Assembly: GCF_001190925.1 (NCBI RefSeq)
Contig: NZ_CP011072.1
Location: 4,898,001 to 4,962,000, forward strand
Reading direction: 5' to 3'
From: Azoarcus sp. CIB
GTDB taxonomy: Bacteria > Pseudomonadota > Gammaproteobacteria > Burkholderiales > Rhodocyclaceae
Length of the DNA: 64,000 nt
Shown here: positions 7,559 to 22,547 of the stretch, piece by piece
How positions within the stretch are numbered: the stretch's first letter is position 1
Layout of the letters: every line of letters begins with the position of its first letter
Translations under genes and position numbers: made by a program
The notes under the pieces: model-generated
The model's input: the letters and a program-made list of their open reading frames with translations, nothing else
The model's database searches: none
Told to the model about the DNA's origin: nothing

Positions 7559-8935
7559 CTAAAAACGATAAGTGAAGGCAATAGTGGCACTATCTTGGGC
7601 GTGATTTATTTCGATAGGAGCAGACGTGTTTGGCAATGAAGAGTTTTGCATCGTCTTTTTAAATGAATGAGTCCAAGCAAAATCAAAACTACTCATAGGT
7701 GTAAGTTGGTAACCAAAGCCAAGAGTCCCGAATCTATTTGGAATAGCAGGGATTACAGCCAATACCGTGTCCGATCTCAAAGTCTGTGTAGTAACACGAG
7801 CACCTCCGCGCAATGTCCATTTTCCGGAAGTGTAGGCGACACCCAACGACAATGCAGTCTGGTCCTTATAGTTTTGAGGCAGATCAATATCGATATTTTG
7901 ACCAGCGTTTGAAACAAAGGAGACATGAATATCTTTTACTGCATGTTTCCAGAATACCCTGGAGATATCCGCCACGACCATCCACTGATCGTCAAAACGA
8001 TGGCTTATTCCGAAATTCAATTGTGCAGGCGATTGGAAGTCCTTAATACGAATCTTTCCATCTAGCTTGACTTGGCCTGCCAAGCCATTAATTGCGGTAA
8101 GGGTAGCACTCCCAGTCATGTCATCAAGATGTGATTCAAGAACGTACGAAGCACCCAGGATCGTATCCTTGCTGACCTTGTACGTCAGGCCGATTTTCCC
8201 TCCCCAGCCCCAGGCGTCGGCGCCACTCGCAATTGGTTCATTCTTGGTGAAGCTCAAATGCGCACCACGCATATCCGGCAACCCTCCAAGTACAGGGATC
8301 AAACTTCCCCGCGCACGCCCGGCGCCAATTAAGGAACCCACTTGATCGGCCCCGAGGAGCATATCTAAATTCAGTCCCTGCCACACTGCATCCACGCTTG
8401 CGCCAACGGCAAGACTATCAGTCATCTGAAAGCTTGCGGCCATGGGTATATTTAGTGTCAATAAGCGACTTGAATTTTCCAAACCCGTATTCAATCCACC
8501 TGTTGCACGTGAAAGAAAGCTATCCTTTCCGTACTCTGTGCCTACTCCGCCACGTGCAAAGGCTCCAATACCGAATGCAAATCGTTCGGCACGATAAGTA
8601 TATGCCATTTGCGGAGCCGCATAGGGTCCTCGGTTGTTGGAATGCTCATTGGATTTTGCGGATTCGCCCGTCGCGGTGTTCTTGACTGATAGATCTGCAA
8701 AAATGACGTCCATTCCAAGATGCATTTCCTCGCCAGGCTTGCCAAGGGATAAGGTAGCGGGATTTGTCATCATGCCGGCCGCACCGACGTCAAAGGCTGT
8801 AGCGGCCCCACCCAATGCCCCTGAAACTGGACCATGACCGACAAGCCGATAAACATCGCTTGTTGTCGCCAAGGCAGTATAGGATACCCCTGCTAGAGCA
8901 ACGCCCATTACACTAGACTTAAGATTGAATTGCAT
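7559..8935 (-). CDS. FadL/TodX-family outer-membrane hydrocarbon channel
   Basis: 458-residue outer-membrane protein: an N-terminal signal peptide (residues ~1-23, ending ALA), a FadL-type hatch segment (GHGPVSGALGGAATAFDVG, MMTNPATL) and a beta-barrel ending in the C-terminal aromatic TYRF. The family (TodX, XylN, FadL) imports hydrophobic compounds across the outer membrane. GGAGGAGG lies just before the ATG. Position between two ring-fission hydrolases strongly suggests uptake of the aromatic growth substrate. Confidence 0.88.
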   Translation of the reverse strand: MQFNLKSSVMGVALAGVSYTALATTSDVYRLVGHGPVSGALGGAATAFDVGAAGMMTNPATLSLGKPGEEMHLGMDVIFADLSVKNTATGESAKSNEHSNNRGPYAAPQMAYTYRAERFAFGIGAFARGGVGTEYGKDSFLSRATGGLNTGLENSSRLLTLNIPMAASFQMTDSLAVGASVDAVWQGLNLDMLLGADQVGSLIGAGRARGSLIPVLGGLPDMRGAHLSFTKNEPIASGADAWGWGGKIGLTYKVSKDTILGASYVLESHLDDMTGSATLTAINGLAGQVKLDGKIRIKDFQSPAQLNFGISHRFDDQWMVVADISRVFWKHAVKDIHVSFVSNAGQNIDIDLPQNYKDQTALSLGVAYTSGKWTLRGGARVTTQTLRSDTVLAVIPAIPNRFGTLGFGYQLTPMSSFDFAWTHSFKKTMQNSSLPNTSAPIEINHAQDSATIAFTYRF

Positions 8936-8980
8936 ACAGCCTCCTCCATTTTTATATGTTAATTAAATAAATCAACCCCG

Positions 8981-9000
8981 TTTTTTCTAAGGGGGGGGGG
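8981..9000. repeat. T6/G10 homopolymer tracts upstream of the channel gene
   Basis: TTTTTT at 8981-8986 and a run of ten G at 8991-9000 lie about 45-65 bp upstream of the channel start, in the 182-bp gap after the BphD-type gene. Such a run is prone to length change. Whether it alters expression is unknown. Confidence 0.5.
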
Positions 9001-9117
9001 CTTACTTCCTGTTCCGTTTAATTGCTTCTGATTATTCATCTCGAAAATCCGGAATTCTTACTTCTCGTTCGTAACCGGTGGTTACGTAGTAAAGTGGTCT
9101 ATCGAGCCCCTTTGGTG

Positions 9118-11060
<1,943 letters not shown>

Positions 11061-11076
11061 GATTATTTTCTCCGTA

Positions 11077-12024
11077 TCAGTTGGAACCGCAACCGGCCAG
11101 TTTGGGGGAACCGGTAGCAACCCTGGGTTCGAGGGTGAGGCGACCAGCAATAATTTCTTCGGCGAACATTTCGGCGGTACGGGCACCGGCAGCAGTCATG
11201 ATGTCGAGGTTACCGGCGTAGGTCGGGAGGAAATCCCCGAGTCCGGTGACTTCCATGTAGACGGACACACGGTTGCCGTCGAATACTGGACCGTTGACCA
11301 GGCGATAGCCCGGCACGTATTTCTGGACTTCCTTGATCATGGCGTGGATGGATTCAGTTATTTTTTCCTGATCAGGCGCGGTTTCGGTCAGGCAATGCAC
11401 GGTGTCGCGCATGACAAGCGGTGGTTCGGCCGGGTTGATGATGATGATGGCCTTGCCTTTTTTGGCGCCGCCAACCTTTTCGACAGCACTGGCGGTCGTG
11501 CGGGTGAATTCGTCGATATTCTTGCGGGTGCCGGGGCCGGCGCTCTTCGAAGAGACAGTGGCGACGATTTCGCCGTAAGCGACCGGCTGGACACGGGAGA
11601 CGGCTGCAACCATCGGGATGGTGGCTTGTCCGCCGCAGGTGACCATATTGACGTTCATTTCGCGCTTGCCGACGTGCTCGACGAGGTTGACCGGCGGCAC
11701 GCAGTAGGGGCCGATGGCCGCCGGCGTCAGGTCGATCATCAGGACGCCGAGCTCATTGAGCTTACGACTATTCTCGGCATGGACGTAGGCGCTGGTCGCA
11801 TCGAAGGCGATCTGGATGCTATCGGCGAGGACATGCGGCAGGAAGCCATCGACGCCGGTGGCACAGGTCTTGAGGCCCATGTCGGCGGCGCGCTTGAGGC
11901 CTTCGGATTCGGGGTCGATGCCGATCATCCACACCGGTTCGAGGAAGGGGCTGCGCTTAAGTTTGTACAGAAGATCGGTGCCGATGTTGCCCGGGCCGAT
12001 CAGGGCGCACTTAATCTTGTTCAT
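11077..12024 (-). CDS. bphJ: Acetaldehyde dehydrogenase (acylating)
   Basis: 315-residue DmpF/BphJ enzyme converting acetaldehyde, CoA and NAD+ to acetyl-CoA. The N-terminal Rossmann motif is [11 protein letters not shown] (residues ~7-17); catalytic Cys130 lies in MVTCGGQAT; the C-terminal dimerisation region carries [15 protein letters not shown]. Start ATG 12024 has GGAG 7 nt upstream. It precedes the aldolase by 16 bp, the usual gene pair for the channelling complex. This pair completes the lower meta pathway. Confidence 0.93.
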   Translation of the reverse strand: MNKIKCALIGPGNIGTDLLYKLKRSPFLEPVWMIGIDPESEGLKRAADMGLKTCATGVDGFLPHVLADSIQIAFDATSAYVHAENSRKLNELGVLMIDLTPAAIGPYCVPPVNLVEHVGKREMNVNMVTCGGQATIPMVAAVSRVQPVAYGEIVATVSSKSAGPGTRKNIDEFTRTTASAVEKVGGAKKGKAIIIINPAEPPLVMRDTVHCLTETAPDQEKITESIHAMIKEVQKYVPGYRLVNGPVFDGNRVSVYMEVTGLGDFLPTYAGNLDIMTAAGARTAEMFAEEIIAGRLTLEPRVATGSPKLAGCGSN

Positions 12025-12218
12025 CAAAACTCCAATTCATAAAGCATAGATTTAACATGCACATATACACAATTCTTTTGGGGGTGGCGTTATTTGCATG
12101 GCACGTCCCTCTGCAAACTTAGCCTATTGGAAATCAGTATTGCTGAGGAATACCGCAACACAAGGAGCGGCATAGTGACTTAGTGGCATCCAATAACCCC
12201 ACGTCAATGGCTATCCAG

Positions 12219-13004
12219 TCAGACAAAGGAGACGGAACAACTACCGATACCTCCAATTGCCACACGATAATGGTCGCCTGCATGAACACTAAACATACTC
12301 GCAAGCGCCCCAGAAAGAATAATTTCTCCTGCCTTAAGTGGAATTCCCAGGCCACCAAGTGTATTCCCCAACCAAACTACAGCATTGATAGGAGACCCCA
12401 ACGCCGCCGCCCCTGCTCCTGTCGCCACAATCTCACCATTCTTTTCCAAGACCATGCCACAAGTTGTTAGATCAAGCTTCCTCGGATCGGCCATGGTGTT
12501 TCCGAGCACGAATAGGCCGCAGGAAGCGTTGTCTGCGACCGTATCCTGTATCTGGATTTTCCAGTCCCGAATACGCGAATCGACAATTTCAAAGCAAGGC
12601 ATAACAAAATCGGTAGCCGCAAGGACTTCGGCTGCGCTGATTCCTGGCCCCATCAAGTCGCGCTTTAACACAAAGGCAATTTCGCCTTCAATTTTTGGCT
12701 GAATAAGCGATTCAATTGGAATGCGCGCTCCGTCACTGATAGACATTCCATCGAGCAAATACCCGAAATCAGGCTGATAGACCTTGAGCAGATCCATTAC
12801 AGGCCGACTTGTGATTCCAATTTTCTTTCCAACAATTCTCTCTCCTGCTTTTTGGCGGCAGGAAATCATCCGTAACTGAATCCTGTAAGCGTCATCAATT
12901 GAGATACTGGGATAACGGTTGCTCAAAGGCTCGAGCATTCTTTTTGCACATAATGCGTCGTAAAGCTCGTCTCCCAGCTTGGTGACAATATCTTCATCCA
13001 TCAT
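12219..13004 (-). CDS. bphH: 2-hydroxypenta-2,4-dienoate hydratase
   Basis: About 261 residues, the usual length of DmpE/BphH/MhpD-type hydratases, which add water to 2-hydroxypenta-2,4-dienoate to give 4-hydroxy-2-oxovalerate. Family blocks: GKKIGITSRPVMDLL, PKIEGEIAFVLKRDL (metal-binding Glu residues), LPCFEIVDSRI-like segment and the LGSPINAVVWLGNTLG region. ATG 13004 is preceded by AGGAGA at 9 nt. A 194-bp gap follows before the dehydrogenase gene, longer than elsewhere in the operon. Confidence 0.9.
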   Translation of the reverse strand: MMDEDIVTKLGDELYDALCAKRMLEPLSNRYPSISIDDAYRIQLRMISCRQKAGERIVGKKIGITSRPVMDLLKVYQPDFGYLLDGMSISDGARIPIESLIQPKIEGEIAFVLKRDLMGPGISAAEVLAATDFVMPCFEIVDSRIRDWKIQIQDTVADNASCGLFVLGNTMADPRKLDLTTCGMVLEKNGEIVATGAGAAALGSPINAVVWLGNTLGGLGIPLKAGEIILSGALASMFSVHAGDHYRVAIGGIGSCSVSFV

Positions 13005-13172
13005 GCCATTCAATCTCCTATTCGGAACTTTAGTAAATCCACCGTCTGCCGTCATAGACCGCTAGCTTTTGTTTAGAAAATCACACAGCTCTCACTTTGT
13101 CCTAAAGGCGTTTTCCTATCCCCCCCAAACATCTGAAAATCCACCGTTTGGGAAGAATAGTTTGATCACACG

Positions 13173-14108
13173 CTATTTTTGTTTCCGGAGCGACTTGTGC
13201 CCCCACATGGCTGTGCGACTGTGGCGGGTCATTGTCCAGTTGCAATCGTCAACAGCACGAGCGCCCCAACCAAATTCCATTTCGAATCCTGATGGCGTCC
13301 GGGCATAAAATGAAACCATATGGTCGTTTACATGTCTGCCAATAGTGGTGGTCAGGTAGCTATTGGGCTTTTCTTCTGCAACTCCAAGATTGGAATCGGT
13401 AGTTTGGTCATCAAAACCGTCCAAACGATCACATGCATGCCCAACGTCATCCAGCGTGGCGGCTTGGAGCATGAAATGGTGGATGCGCTTAGGCATGGGG
13501 GCTTCAGCGATTGCCATGGTATGGTGACGTCCATTACAATGCAGAAAGTGGCCACGTACCGTCATATCCGGACCTAAAGGAATATCGATTACGTCCGACA
13601 ATTTGAAGCCAAGCACGTCAACGTAAAATGACAAACCCTTGACAACATCTGGAACGGCATAAAAATAGTGCCCCAACCCTTGCTCTCCCGTTTGAAAGCC
13701 TGTTACGCCCGTTGGCGAAACAAAGGGTTTTTCGTAGGAATCCCCCGCGCCATAGAAGATTTCTATTTGCATGCCGAACGGGTCTTTGAAGGCAATCAGA
13801 TCAAGCACATCGCGCTTTTTCGCGAGATCGCCAACATCGCTTATGATTTTTACTCCAGCTTCCTGAAGTCGGACACGCATTTTTTCTAGAGCGCTAGGAT
13901 TAGCAACTTCAAATCCTGCGAATGCCAGATCATCCAAGTCGCCTTGTTCTACGCCAATACGCCAGCTTCTCGAATCCATTCGAAAACGGGCCTGTTCATC
14001 TGTTGAGCATGGCGTTTCCATCAAACCGGCCAGCTTGGTGAGATACCGCCGCCATTCCGGAACATCGTTTACGGAAAACCCCATATAACCCAATGCCTTG
14101 ATCTCCAT
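13173..14108 (-). CDS. bphC: Type I extradiol dioxygenase (2,3-dihydroxybiphenyl 1,2-dioxygenase-like)
   Basis: 311-residue two-domain vicinal-oxygen-chelate dioxygenase that opens the catechol ring next to the hydroxyls. Fe(II) ligands are about His147 (GLGHYF), His211 (RIHHFM) and Glu278 (GFEMEFG); acid-base residues about His195 (GRHHT), His263 (NDHMVSFY) and Tyr268. Start ATG 14108 follows AAGGAG. It is longer than typical BphC (~295) because of an acidic insertion at about residues 230-252. Substrate could be dihydroxybiphenyl or an alkylcatechol; steroid-type TesB relatives are less likely given the neighbours. Confidence 0.9.
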   Translation of the reverse strand: MEIKALGYMGFSVNDVPEWRRYLTKLAGLMETPCSTDEQARFRMDSRSWRIGVEQGDLDDLAFAGFEVANPSALEKMRVRLQEAGVKIISDVGDLAKKRDVLDLIAFKDPFGMQIEIFYGAGDSYEKPFVSPTGVTGFQTGEQGLGHYFYAVPDVVKGLSFYVDVLGFKLSDVIDIPLGPDMTVRGHFLHCNGRHHTMAIAEAPMPKRIHHFMLQAATLDDVGHACDRLDGFDDQTTDSNLGVAEEKPNSYLTTTIGRHVNDHMVSFYARTPSGFEMEFGWGARAVDDCNWTMTRHSRTAMWGHKSLRKQK

Positions 14109-14134
14109 CCTATTTCTCCTTGGTTGGTTATGAA

Positions 14135-15019
<885 letters not shown>

Positions 15020-15026
15020 TCATCAT

Positions 15027-16600
<1,574 letters not shown>

Positions 16601-16635
16601 TCACCTCGTAGATTGGACTTAACTTTTGAATCCGC

Positions 16636-17082
16636 TCAATTTTTTTCTGCATCAACAGCATGGGCTTGGTTCAAGCGGTCGCCTACCTGGCGCCAGAGGC
16701 TGATTCCCCATATGATCCACACCAAATGAATAGCAAGTGTAGTAAGCCCAAACCACAGGGTCTCGCCATTTAAGACTATGCTATAGACATCCCACATTGC
16801 GTCAAAAATCTCGATGAGCACAACGACAGGAATAATGCCTGCATAGCGAATGGGTTCGCGCAGGGCCCAAAGGGCAAGCACACCCACAGCGCCAAGCTGC
16901 ATCCCGACCACGAGCCATGCATCCTGAAGCAGCATCATGAGTTCCCCTTGAAAGCCATTCGCGACAGAGGGGTACATCAGCATCAGGACGGCAGCACTAC
17001 GGGCAGGAAGCAGTCCCAAAAAATTTAGTAAATAAAAGATGCCGATTGCAGCCAGGAAACGGCGGATTGCTTTATCGTTCAT
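16636..17082 (-). CDS. Small membrane protein between dioxygenase beta subunit and ferredoxin genes
   Basis: 148-residue protein with about four hydrophobic segments (residues ~8-25, ~50-75, ~80-100, ~112-130) and no recognised catalytic motif. ATG 17082 follows a strong AGGAGG site. Its position between the small subunit and the ferredoxin is the same as that of the uncharacterised orf (orf1/orf3) in known bph operons of Burkholderia/Pseudomonas, though homology to that protein cannot be checked here. A role in substrate handling at the inner membrane is possible; the function is unknown. Confidence 0.8.
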   Translation of the reverse strand: MNDKAIRRFLAAIGIFYLLNFLGLLPARSAAVLMLMYPSVANGFQGELMMLLQDAWLVVGMQLGAVGVLALWALREPIRYAGIIPVVVLIEIFDAMWDVYSIVLNGETLWFGLTTLAIHLVWIIWGISLWRQVGDRLNQAHAVDAEKN

Positions 17083-17153
17083 TGCTTCCTCCTGAACGAC
17101 AGGATTCACACCCCAGGTGCGAACCCTGTCGTCGGTTCTCCGATACCCCAGCC

Positions 17154-17708
17154 TTAGAAGAACATGCTCAGATTGTTGGCCGTGATCGTGCCTTGATCGA
17201 GCAATACTGTGCGCTTGTCGATCTTGAAACCCAGACCATCATTTACCCGCAGGAGAATATCGCGACGCTCCCCGACGTAAATGTCAGTCATTCGTTCAAG
17301 ACGATTGCGATAGCACAAGAAGGCGGAACTCACTTCGAGCTTCTCAGCTGACACTTCGCGCACAATCACATTAGTGATCATGTGACGGGATCGGGAAGGG
17401 GGGTCTTCGGTCCAGTTAAGGCCTGACAACCTGCCACGGATACGGGCAGTCAATCGACTGTGGTCTTCGTCGAAGTGGGCGTTACATCCCGGACCGTAGT
17501 ATTCCAGGTTCGAATTCTTTGTGGTCTGAGTGGTCCGAATTGGAACCCAATAATGGATGTCCTCAGTGAGCAGGGTTAACCATTCTTGATATTTACGATG
17601 ATCAAGAAGTTGCGCTTCCCGATAGTAAAACTGTTCGACTGCGTTTTGGAGCTCAAGACTCACAGGCTTTTCGAGATAATTAAACGGTTGTGTCAATTCT
17701 ATGGACAT
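17154..17708 (-). CDS. bphA2: Aromatic-ring-hydroxylating dioxygenase, small (beta) subunit
   Basis: 184-residue beta subunit of a Rieske dioxygenase. The cystatin-like fold is recognised by VEQFYYREAQLLDHRKYQEW, LLTEDIHYWVPIR, SRSRHMITNV and RRDILLRVNDGLGFKI near the C-terminus. The beta subunits pack with the catalytic alpha subunits in an alpha3beta3 hexamer. It lies 106 bp after the alpha subunit gene and ends before the small membrane protein gene. Confidence 0.93.
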   Translation of the reverse strand: MSIELTQPFNYLEKPVSLELQNAVEQFYYREAQLLDHRKYQEWLTLLTEDIHYWVPIRTTQTTKNSNLEYYGPGCNAHFDEDHSRLTARIRGRLSGLNWTEDPPSRSRHMITNVIVREVSAEKLEVSSAFLCYRNRLERMTDIYVGERRDILLRVNDGLGFKIDKRTVLLDQGTITANNLSMFF

Positions 17709-17814
17709 GGAACGTCTCCATTATTTCGTTTGGATCGACGTTTCGGCAGGTCTGGCCTGACGAGTAGATCTATTTGGTTAGTGCGGCAGGGATAACGACT
17801 TGGGCGGCGGTTAA

Positions 17815-19999
<2,185 letters not shown>

Positions 20000-20109
20000 C
20001 GCTCTTCTCACCTATCTTTTCTGAAATTGACCTTCGAAAGCGCCTAGAGACAGCACATCGCACTTGTGGCGGCGCTGCTGCTCGACTGGCGACGTACTTG
20101 TCACGAGTG

Positions 20110-20133
20110 TCGATTAACGATAATCGATTTTTT
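20110..20133. promoter_or_regulatory. Palindrome with T-run upstream of the GntR gene
   Basis: TCGATTAACGATAATCGA (20110-20127) has 7-bp arms around a 4-nt centre and is followed by TTTTTT. It lies 111 bp upstream of the GntR start. It could be a GntR operator or, read on the plus strand, a small Rho-independent terminator. The rest of 20000-20326 shows no convincing gene. Confidence 0.4.
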
Positions 20134-20326
20134 GGAGGTTCGCACGCTGCAGCGCAGCATTGCAAGAGCACCACTAAGTGCTCTGGTACGAACGACTGGC
20201 CCAAGCGATGATCTTTTGGGAAGACGAACCCTGCTCAGGGGCGTACATCTGGAAGCACGCTCAGCTCAACACTGACGCGCCGGCCCCGCCTTTCAAGCGC
20301 GTCGAACTGCAAGGCCTAGAATCGGG

Positions 20327-20553
20327 CAACAAGGCATCGGGTTGCTCGAGCCGATCTACACCACGCAGTTCGACTCGATTCGCGCCTCGTGCGTCAAGGC
20401 GATGGACGAGACGCCGATCAAGGCCCGGCGTGCGGGGCCGGGGAAGTTGAAAGCGGCGTACTTCTGGCCGGTCTACGGCGAACTCGACGAAATCTGTTTC
20501 CCGTTCTTCGAGAGTCGAAGGATCGAGCACGTCGAACAGGCGCTCGGCCTTCC
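20327..20553 (+). pseudogene. IS66 tnpC internal fragment (5' part of interrupted gene)
   Basis: About 75 codons of IS66 transposase: GIGLLEPIYTTQFDSIRAS, KAMDETPIKARRAGPGKL (first catalytic Asp) and AAYFWPVYGELDEICF, ending at RIEHVEQALG. Start and end are missing. Immediately after this the reading shifts into a tyrosine recombinase. The C-terminal end of an IS66 transposase of the same type resumes at 21788, so a single tnpC gene appears to have been interrupted and its middle lost. It is of a different IS66 subgroup from the intact element at 3318-6371. Confidence 0.75.
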
Positions 20554-20673
20554 GTCAAAGAGATCGCCGATCTTCTGCGCCACCAAAGCCTCGACACGGC
20601 CAACACCTACGCCCGCGTCGATCTGGAAGGGTTGTGGACCGTGGCCCTGCTGTGGCCCGGGAGTCTGCCATGA
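20551..20673 (+). pseudogene. Tyrosine recombinase 1 of the trio, C-terminal tail
   Basis: About 40 codons with the C-terminal recombinase signature EIADLLRHQSLDTANTYARV (box II His and the nucleophile Tyr), followed by the DLEGLWTVALLWPG tail seen in the first gene of such trios. The stop overlaps the next ATG by 4 bp. The first ~300 codons have been replaced by IS66 sequence. Confidence 0.7.
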
Positions 20674-21675
20674 ACGCCCTGGTTTCATGGATGACTCGGG
20701 TCGAGACGTATCTGGCGTATCGGCGTCGTCACGGATTCAAGCTCAGCATCGATGCCACGCAGCTTCAATCGTTTGCCCGCTTTGCTGACGAAGCCGGCAC
20801 GGCAGATCACCTGACGGTGGCGCTGGCCATCGCATGGGCCCGCTCGTCGCGGCGGCGGAATCCGCTCATGTGGGCGAGTCGTAACGAGGTTCTGCGTGGC
20901 TTCGCACGTTTCTGCCTGCGCGACGATCCGGCGACGGAGATGCCGCCGCAGGGGCTCTTCGGCCCGGCGCACCGGCGCCTCGTCCCGCACATCTACACGC
21001 ACAGCAGGTCCTGGCGATACCCATGAAACGCTTCGAGCGGCCCCTGCTCGAGTATCTCTCCCGCGATGAGGTTCAAGCCGTTCTCGCCGCCCCCGACACG
21101 AGCACCTGATGTGGTCACCGTGATCGGGTCATGTTCGCGTTGCTCTACAACACCGGCGCGCGAGTTTCCGAAATGATCGGCATCCGGGTGGCCGATGTCA
21201 CGCTCGCCACGACGTCCTCGGTGCGCTTGCAGGGCAAGGGGCGCAAGCAACGAACCGTGCCGCTGTGGAAGGAGACGGCGGCCGAAATCGGTCACTGGTT
21301 GAAGTATGCAGACTTGCGTGCAGACCAGCCCCTGGTCCCCAACCGCAGCGGGCGACCGATGACTCGCACGAATGTGGCCGACCGACTTGCCCTCGCGATC
21401 ACGGCCGCGACGACGCAGTGTCCGCGGCTGGCGGGGCGCAGAATATCGCCCCATTCCTGGAGGCACACGACGGCCATGCATCTGTGCAGGCCGGTGTCGA
21501 CATCACGGTCATCGCCTTGTGGCTGGGTCACGAGAGCCCGGTCACGACCCATGGCTATGTCGAGGCTGATCTGGCAATGAAGGAACGTGCCCTCGCGACC
21601 CTCGCGCCCCCGGAGACCAAACGCAAACGCTATCGCCCAAGCGACGCCGTCCTCAAATTCCTCGAAAGCCTCTGA
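20670..21675 (+). pseudogene. Fused remnants of tyrosine recombinases 2 and 3
   Basis: From ATG 20670 the N-terminal SAM-like domain of recombinase 2 reads YLAYRRRHGFKLS, LQSFARFADEAG to LVPHIYT. A frame change near 20995 then leads into the middle of recombinase 3 (QQVLAIPMKRFERPLLEYL), implying deletion of the end of gene 2 and start of gene 3. A TGA at 21107-21109 replaces an expected Trp codon before CGHRDRVMFALLYNTGARVSE (catalytic Arg). After HTTAMHL near 21485 a 1-nt deletion shifts the frame into AGVDITVIALWLGHESPVTT and GYVEADLAMKERAL. The gene is non-functional. Confidence 0.75.
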
Positions 21676-21758
21676 ATTATGCAAACCTGTGCATGCGGAC
21701 CACCGTACAGGAGAACGCTCGCGACGGCGTAGCTTGCCTAATAGTTGACCGAGGATAA

Positions 21759-21790
21759 CGGCGCTTATCGAAATATTTCGATAAGCGCCG
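21759..21790. repeat. 32-bp perfect palindrome at the recombinase element/IS66 junction
   Basis: A fully self-complementary sequence with 15-bp arms (CGGCGCTTATCGAAA) around a central TA. It lies 84 bp after the last recombinase remnant and touches the codons RRNW of the IS66 transposase C-terminal part. Palindromic ends are expected for RIT-type elements, so it is probably the right terminus or crossover site. Confidence 0.7.
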
Positions 21791-22023
21791 GAACTGGCTG
21801 TTCTGCTGGACCGAACTCGGCGCCAGGCAGGTCGGCATCATGCAGATGCCTGATCGTCACTTGCCGCCTGCACGAAATCGATTCGTATGACTATCTGGTC
21901 GATGTCCTGCAGCGAGTTGGTCAGCATCCGGCCAGTCAGGTCCACGAACTGACGCCACGCATGTGGAAGCAACTCTTCGCTAGCAATCCTCTCCGATCGC
22001 CTTTGCAAAATCCACAGGCGTAG
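21788..22023 (+). pseudogene. IS66 tnpC C-terminal fragment (3' part of interrupted gene)
   Basis: Reads RRNWLFCWTELGARQVGI then, after a 1-nt frameshift near 21841, LIVTCRLHEIDSYDYLVDVL, QRVGQHPASQVHELTPRMWK and NPLRSPL, the typical C-terminus of an IS66 transposase. It matches the fragment ending at 20553 in type and orientation; the recombinase element lies between them. No intact tnpA/tnpB accompany it. Confidence 0.75.
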
Positions 22024-22058
22024 GCAAGTACGCCGGGCAGTTACCGGTTACGCTTGGC

Positions 22059-22469
22059 CTACCTGACTGACGCTTGCGTCGGCACTTGCGCCTGAAATCT
22101 GGCACGTGCGACGGCGATCGCCGGCTGGTGGTGCTCCGCCCAAGCGATGAGTGCGGTGAGCGGGGGCATGAGCGAGGTGCCGAGCGCCGTGAGTCCGTAA
22201 CGCACCGCTGGCGGCGTGGTGGAGGTCACCTCGCGCCAGACGAGCCCGTCGCGTTCGAGATGACGCAAGGTTTCGGCGAGCATTCGACGGGAGATGTCGG
22301 GTACGGCGCGGAGGAGTTCATTGAAGCGCATGGAGTTGTTGGCAAGGGTGATCAAAATCAAGACCGACCACTTGTCCCCCAGCCGATCAAGCACATCACG
22401 CACCGGGCAACTTTCGCCGTGGGTGGGCAAAGGCAGTGGAGTGGTTCCCTTATGATTACCTTGCGACAT
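22059..22469 (-). CDS. HxlR-family transcriptional regulator
   Basis: 136-residue single-domain winged-helix regulator: [54 protein letters not shown] and YGLTALG are the canonical HxlR blocks, including the N-terminal Cys. Start ATG 22469 was chosen for family length; the open frame upstream overlaps the divergent gene. It faces an NmrA-like oxidoreductase gene across 78 bp, an arrangement common for redox/quinone-sensing HxlR regulators that repress the divergent gene. Confidence 0.88.
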   Translation of the reverse strand: MSQGNHKGTTPLPLPTHGESCPVRDVLDRLGDKWSVLILITLANNSMRFNELLRAVPDISRRMLAETLRHLERDGLVWREVTSTTPPAVRYGLTALGTSLMPPLTALIAWAEHHQPAIAVARARFQAQVPTQASVR

Positions 22470-22530
22470 ACGCGTGCCTTCTTGTGCAGTTTGACGACAG
22501 TTCCTAGAATGCACCAAGTTCTTTATTGTA

Positions 22531-22541
22531 ACCTGAAAGGT
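22531..22541. promoter_or_regulatory. Candidate HxlR operator between divergent genes
   Basis: ACCTGAAAGGT is a short inverted repeat (4-bp arms, 3-nt spacer) in the 78-bp divergent region, overlapping the likely ribosome site of the oxidoreductase gene. Position suits an autoregulatory operator, but the symmetry is weak. Confidence 0.25.
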
Positions 22542-22547
22542 AATGCT

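Larger units (their letters stand above)
20551..21790 (+). mobile_element. Decayed recombinase-in-trio (RIT)-like element
   Basis: Three consecutive tyrosine-recombinase reading frames in the same orientation joined by ATGA overlaps (20670-20673 and 21023-21026), the organisation of RIT elements. The first gene retains only its C-terminus, the second its N-terminus fused to the third, and the third has a nonsense codon and a frameshift. A 32-bp perfect palindrome at 21759-21790 marks the right end, directly against IS66 transposase sequence. The left end is deleted. The element is inactive. Confidence 0.65.

Noticed and set aside
13173-14108. Steroid-type (TesB) assignment of the extradiol dioxygenase
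   Set aside because: The neighbours form a biphenyl/alkylbenzene operon; no other steroid genes are present.
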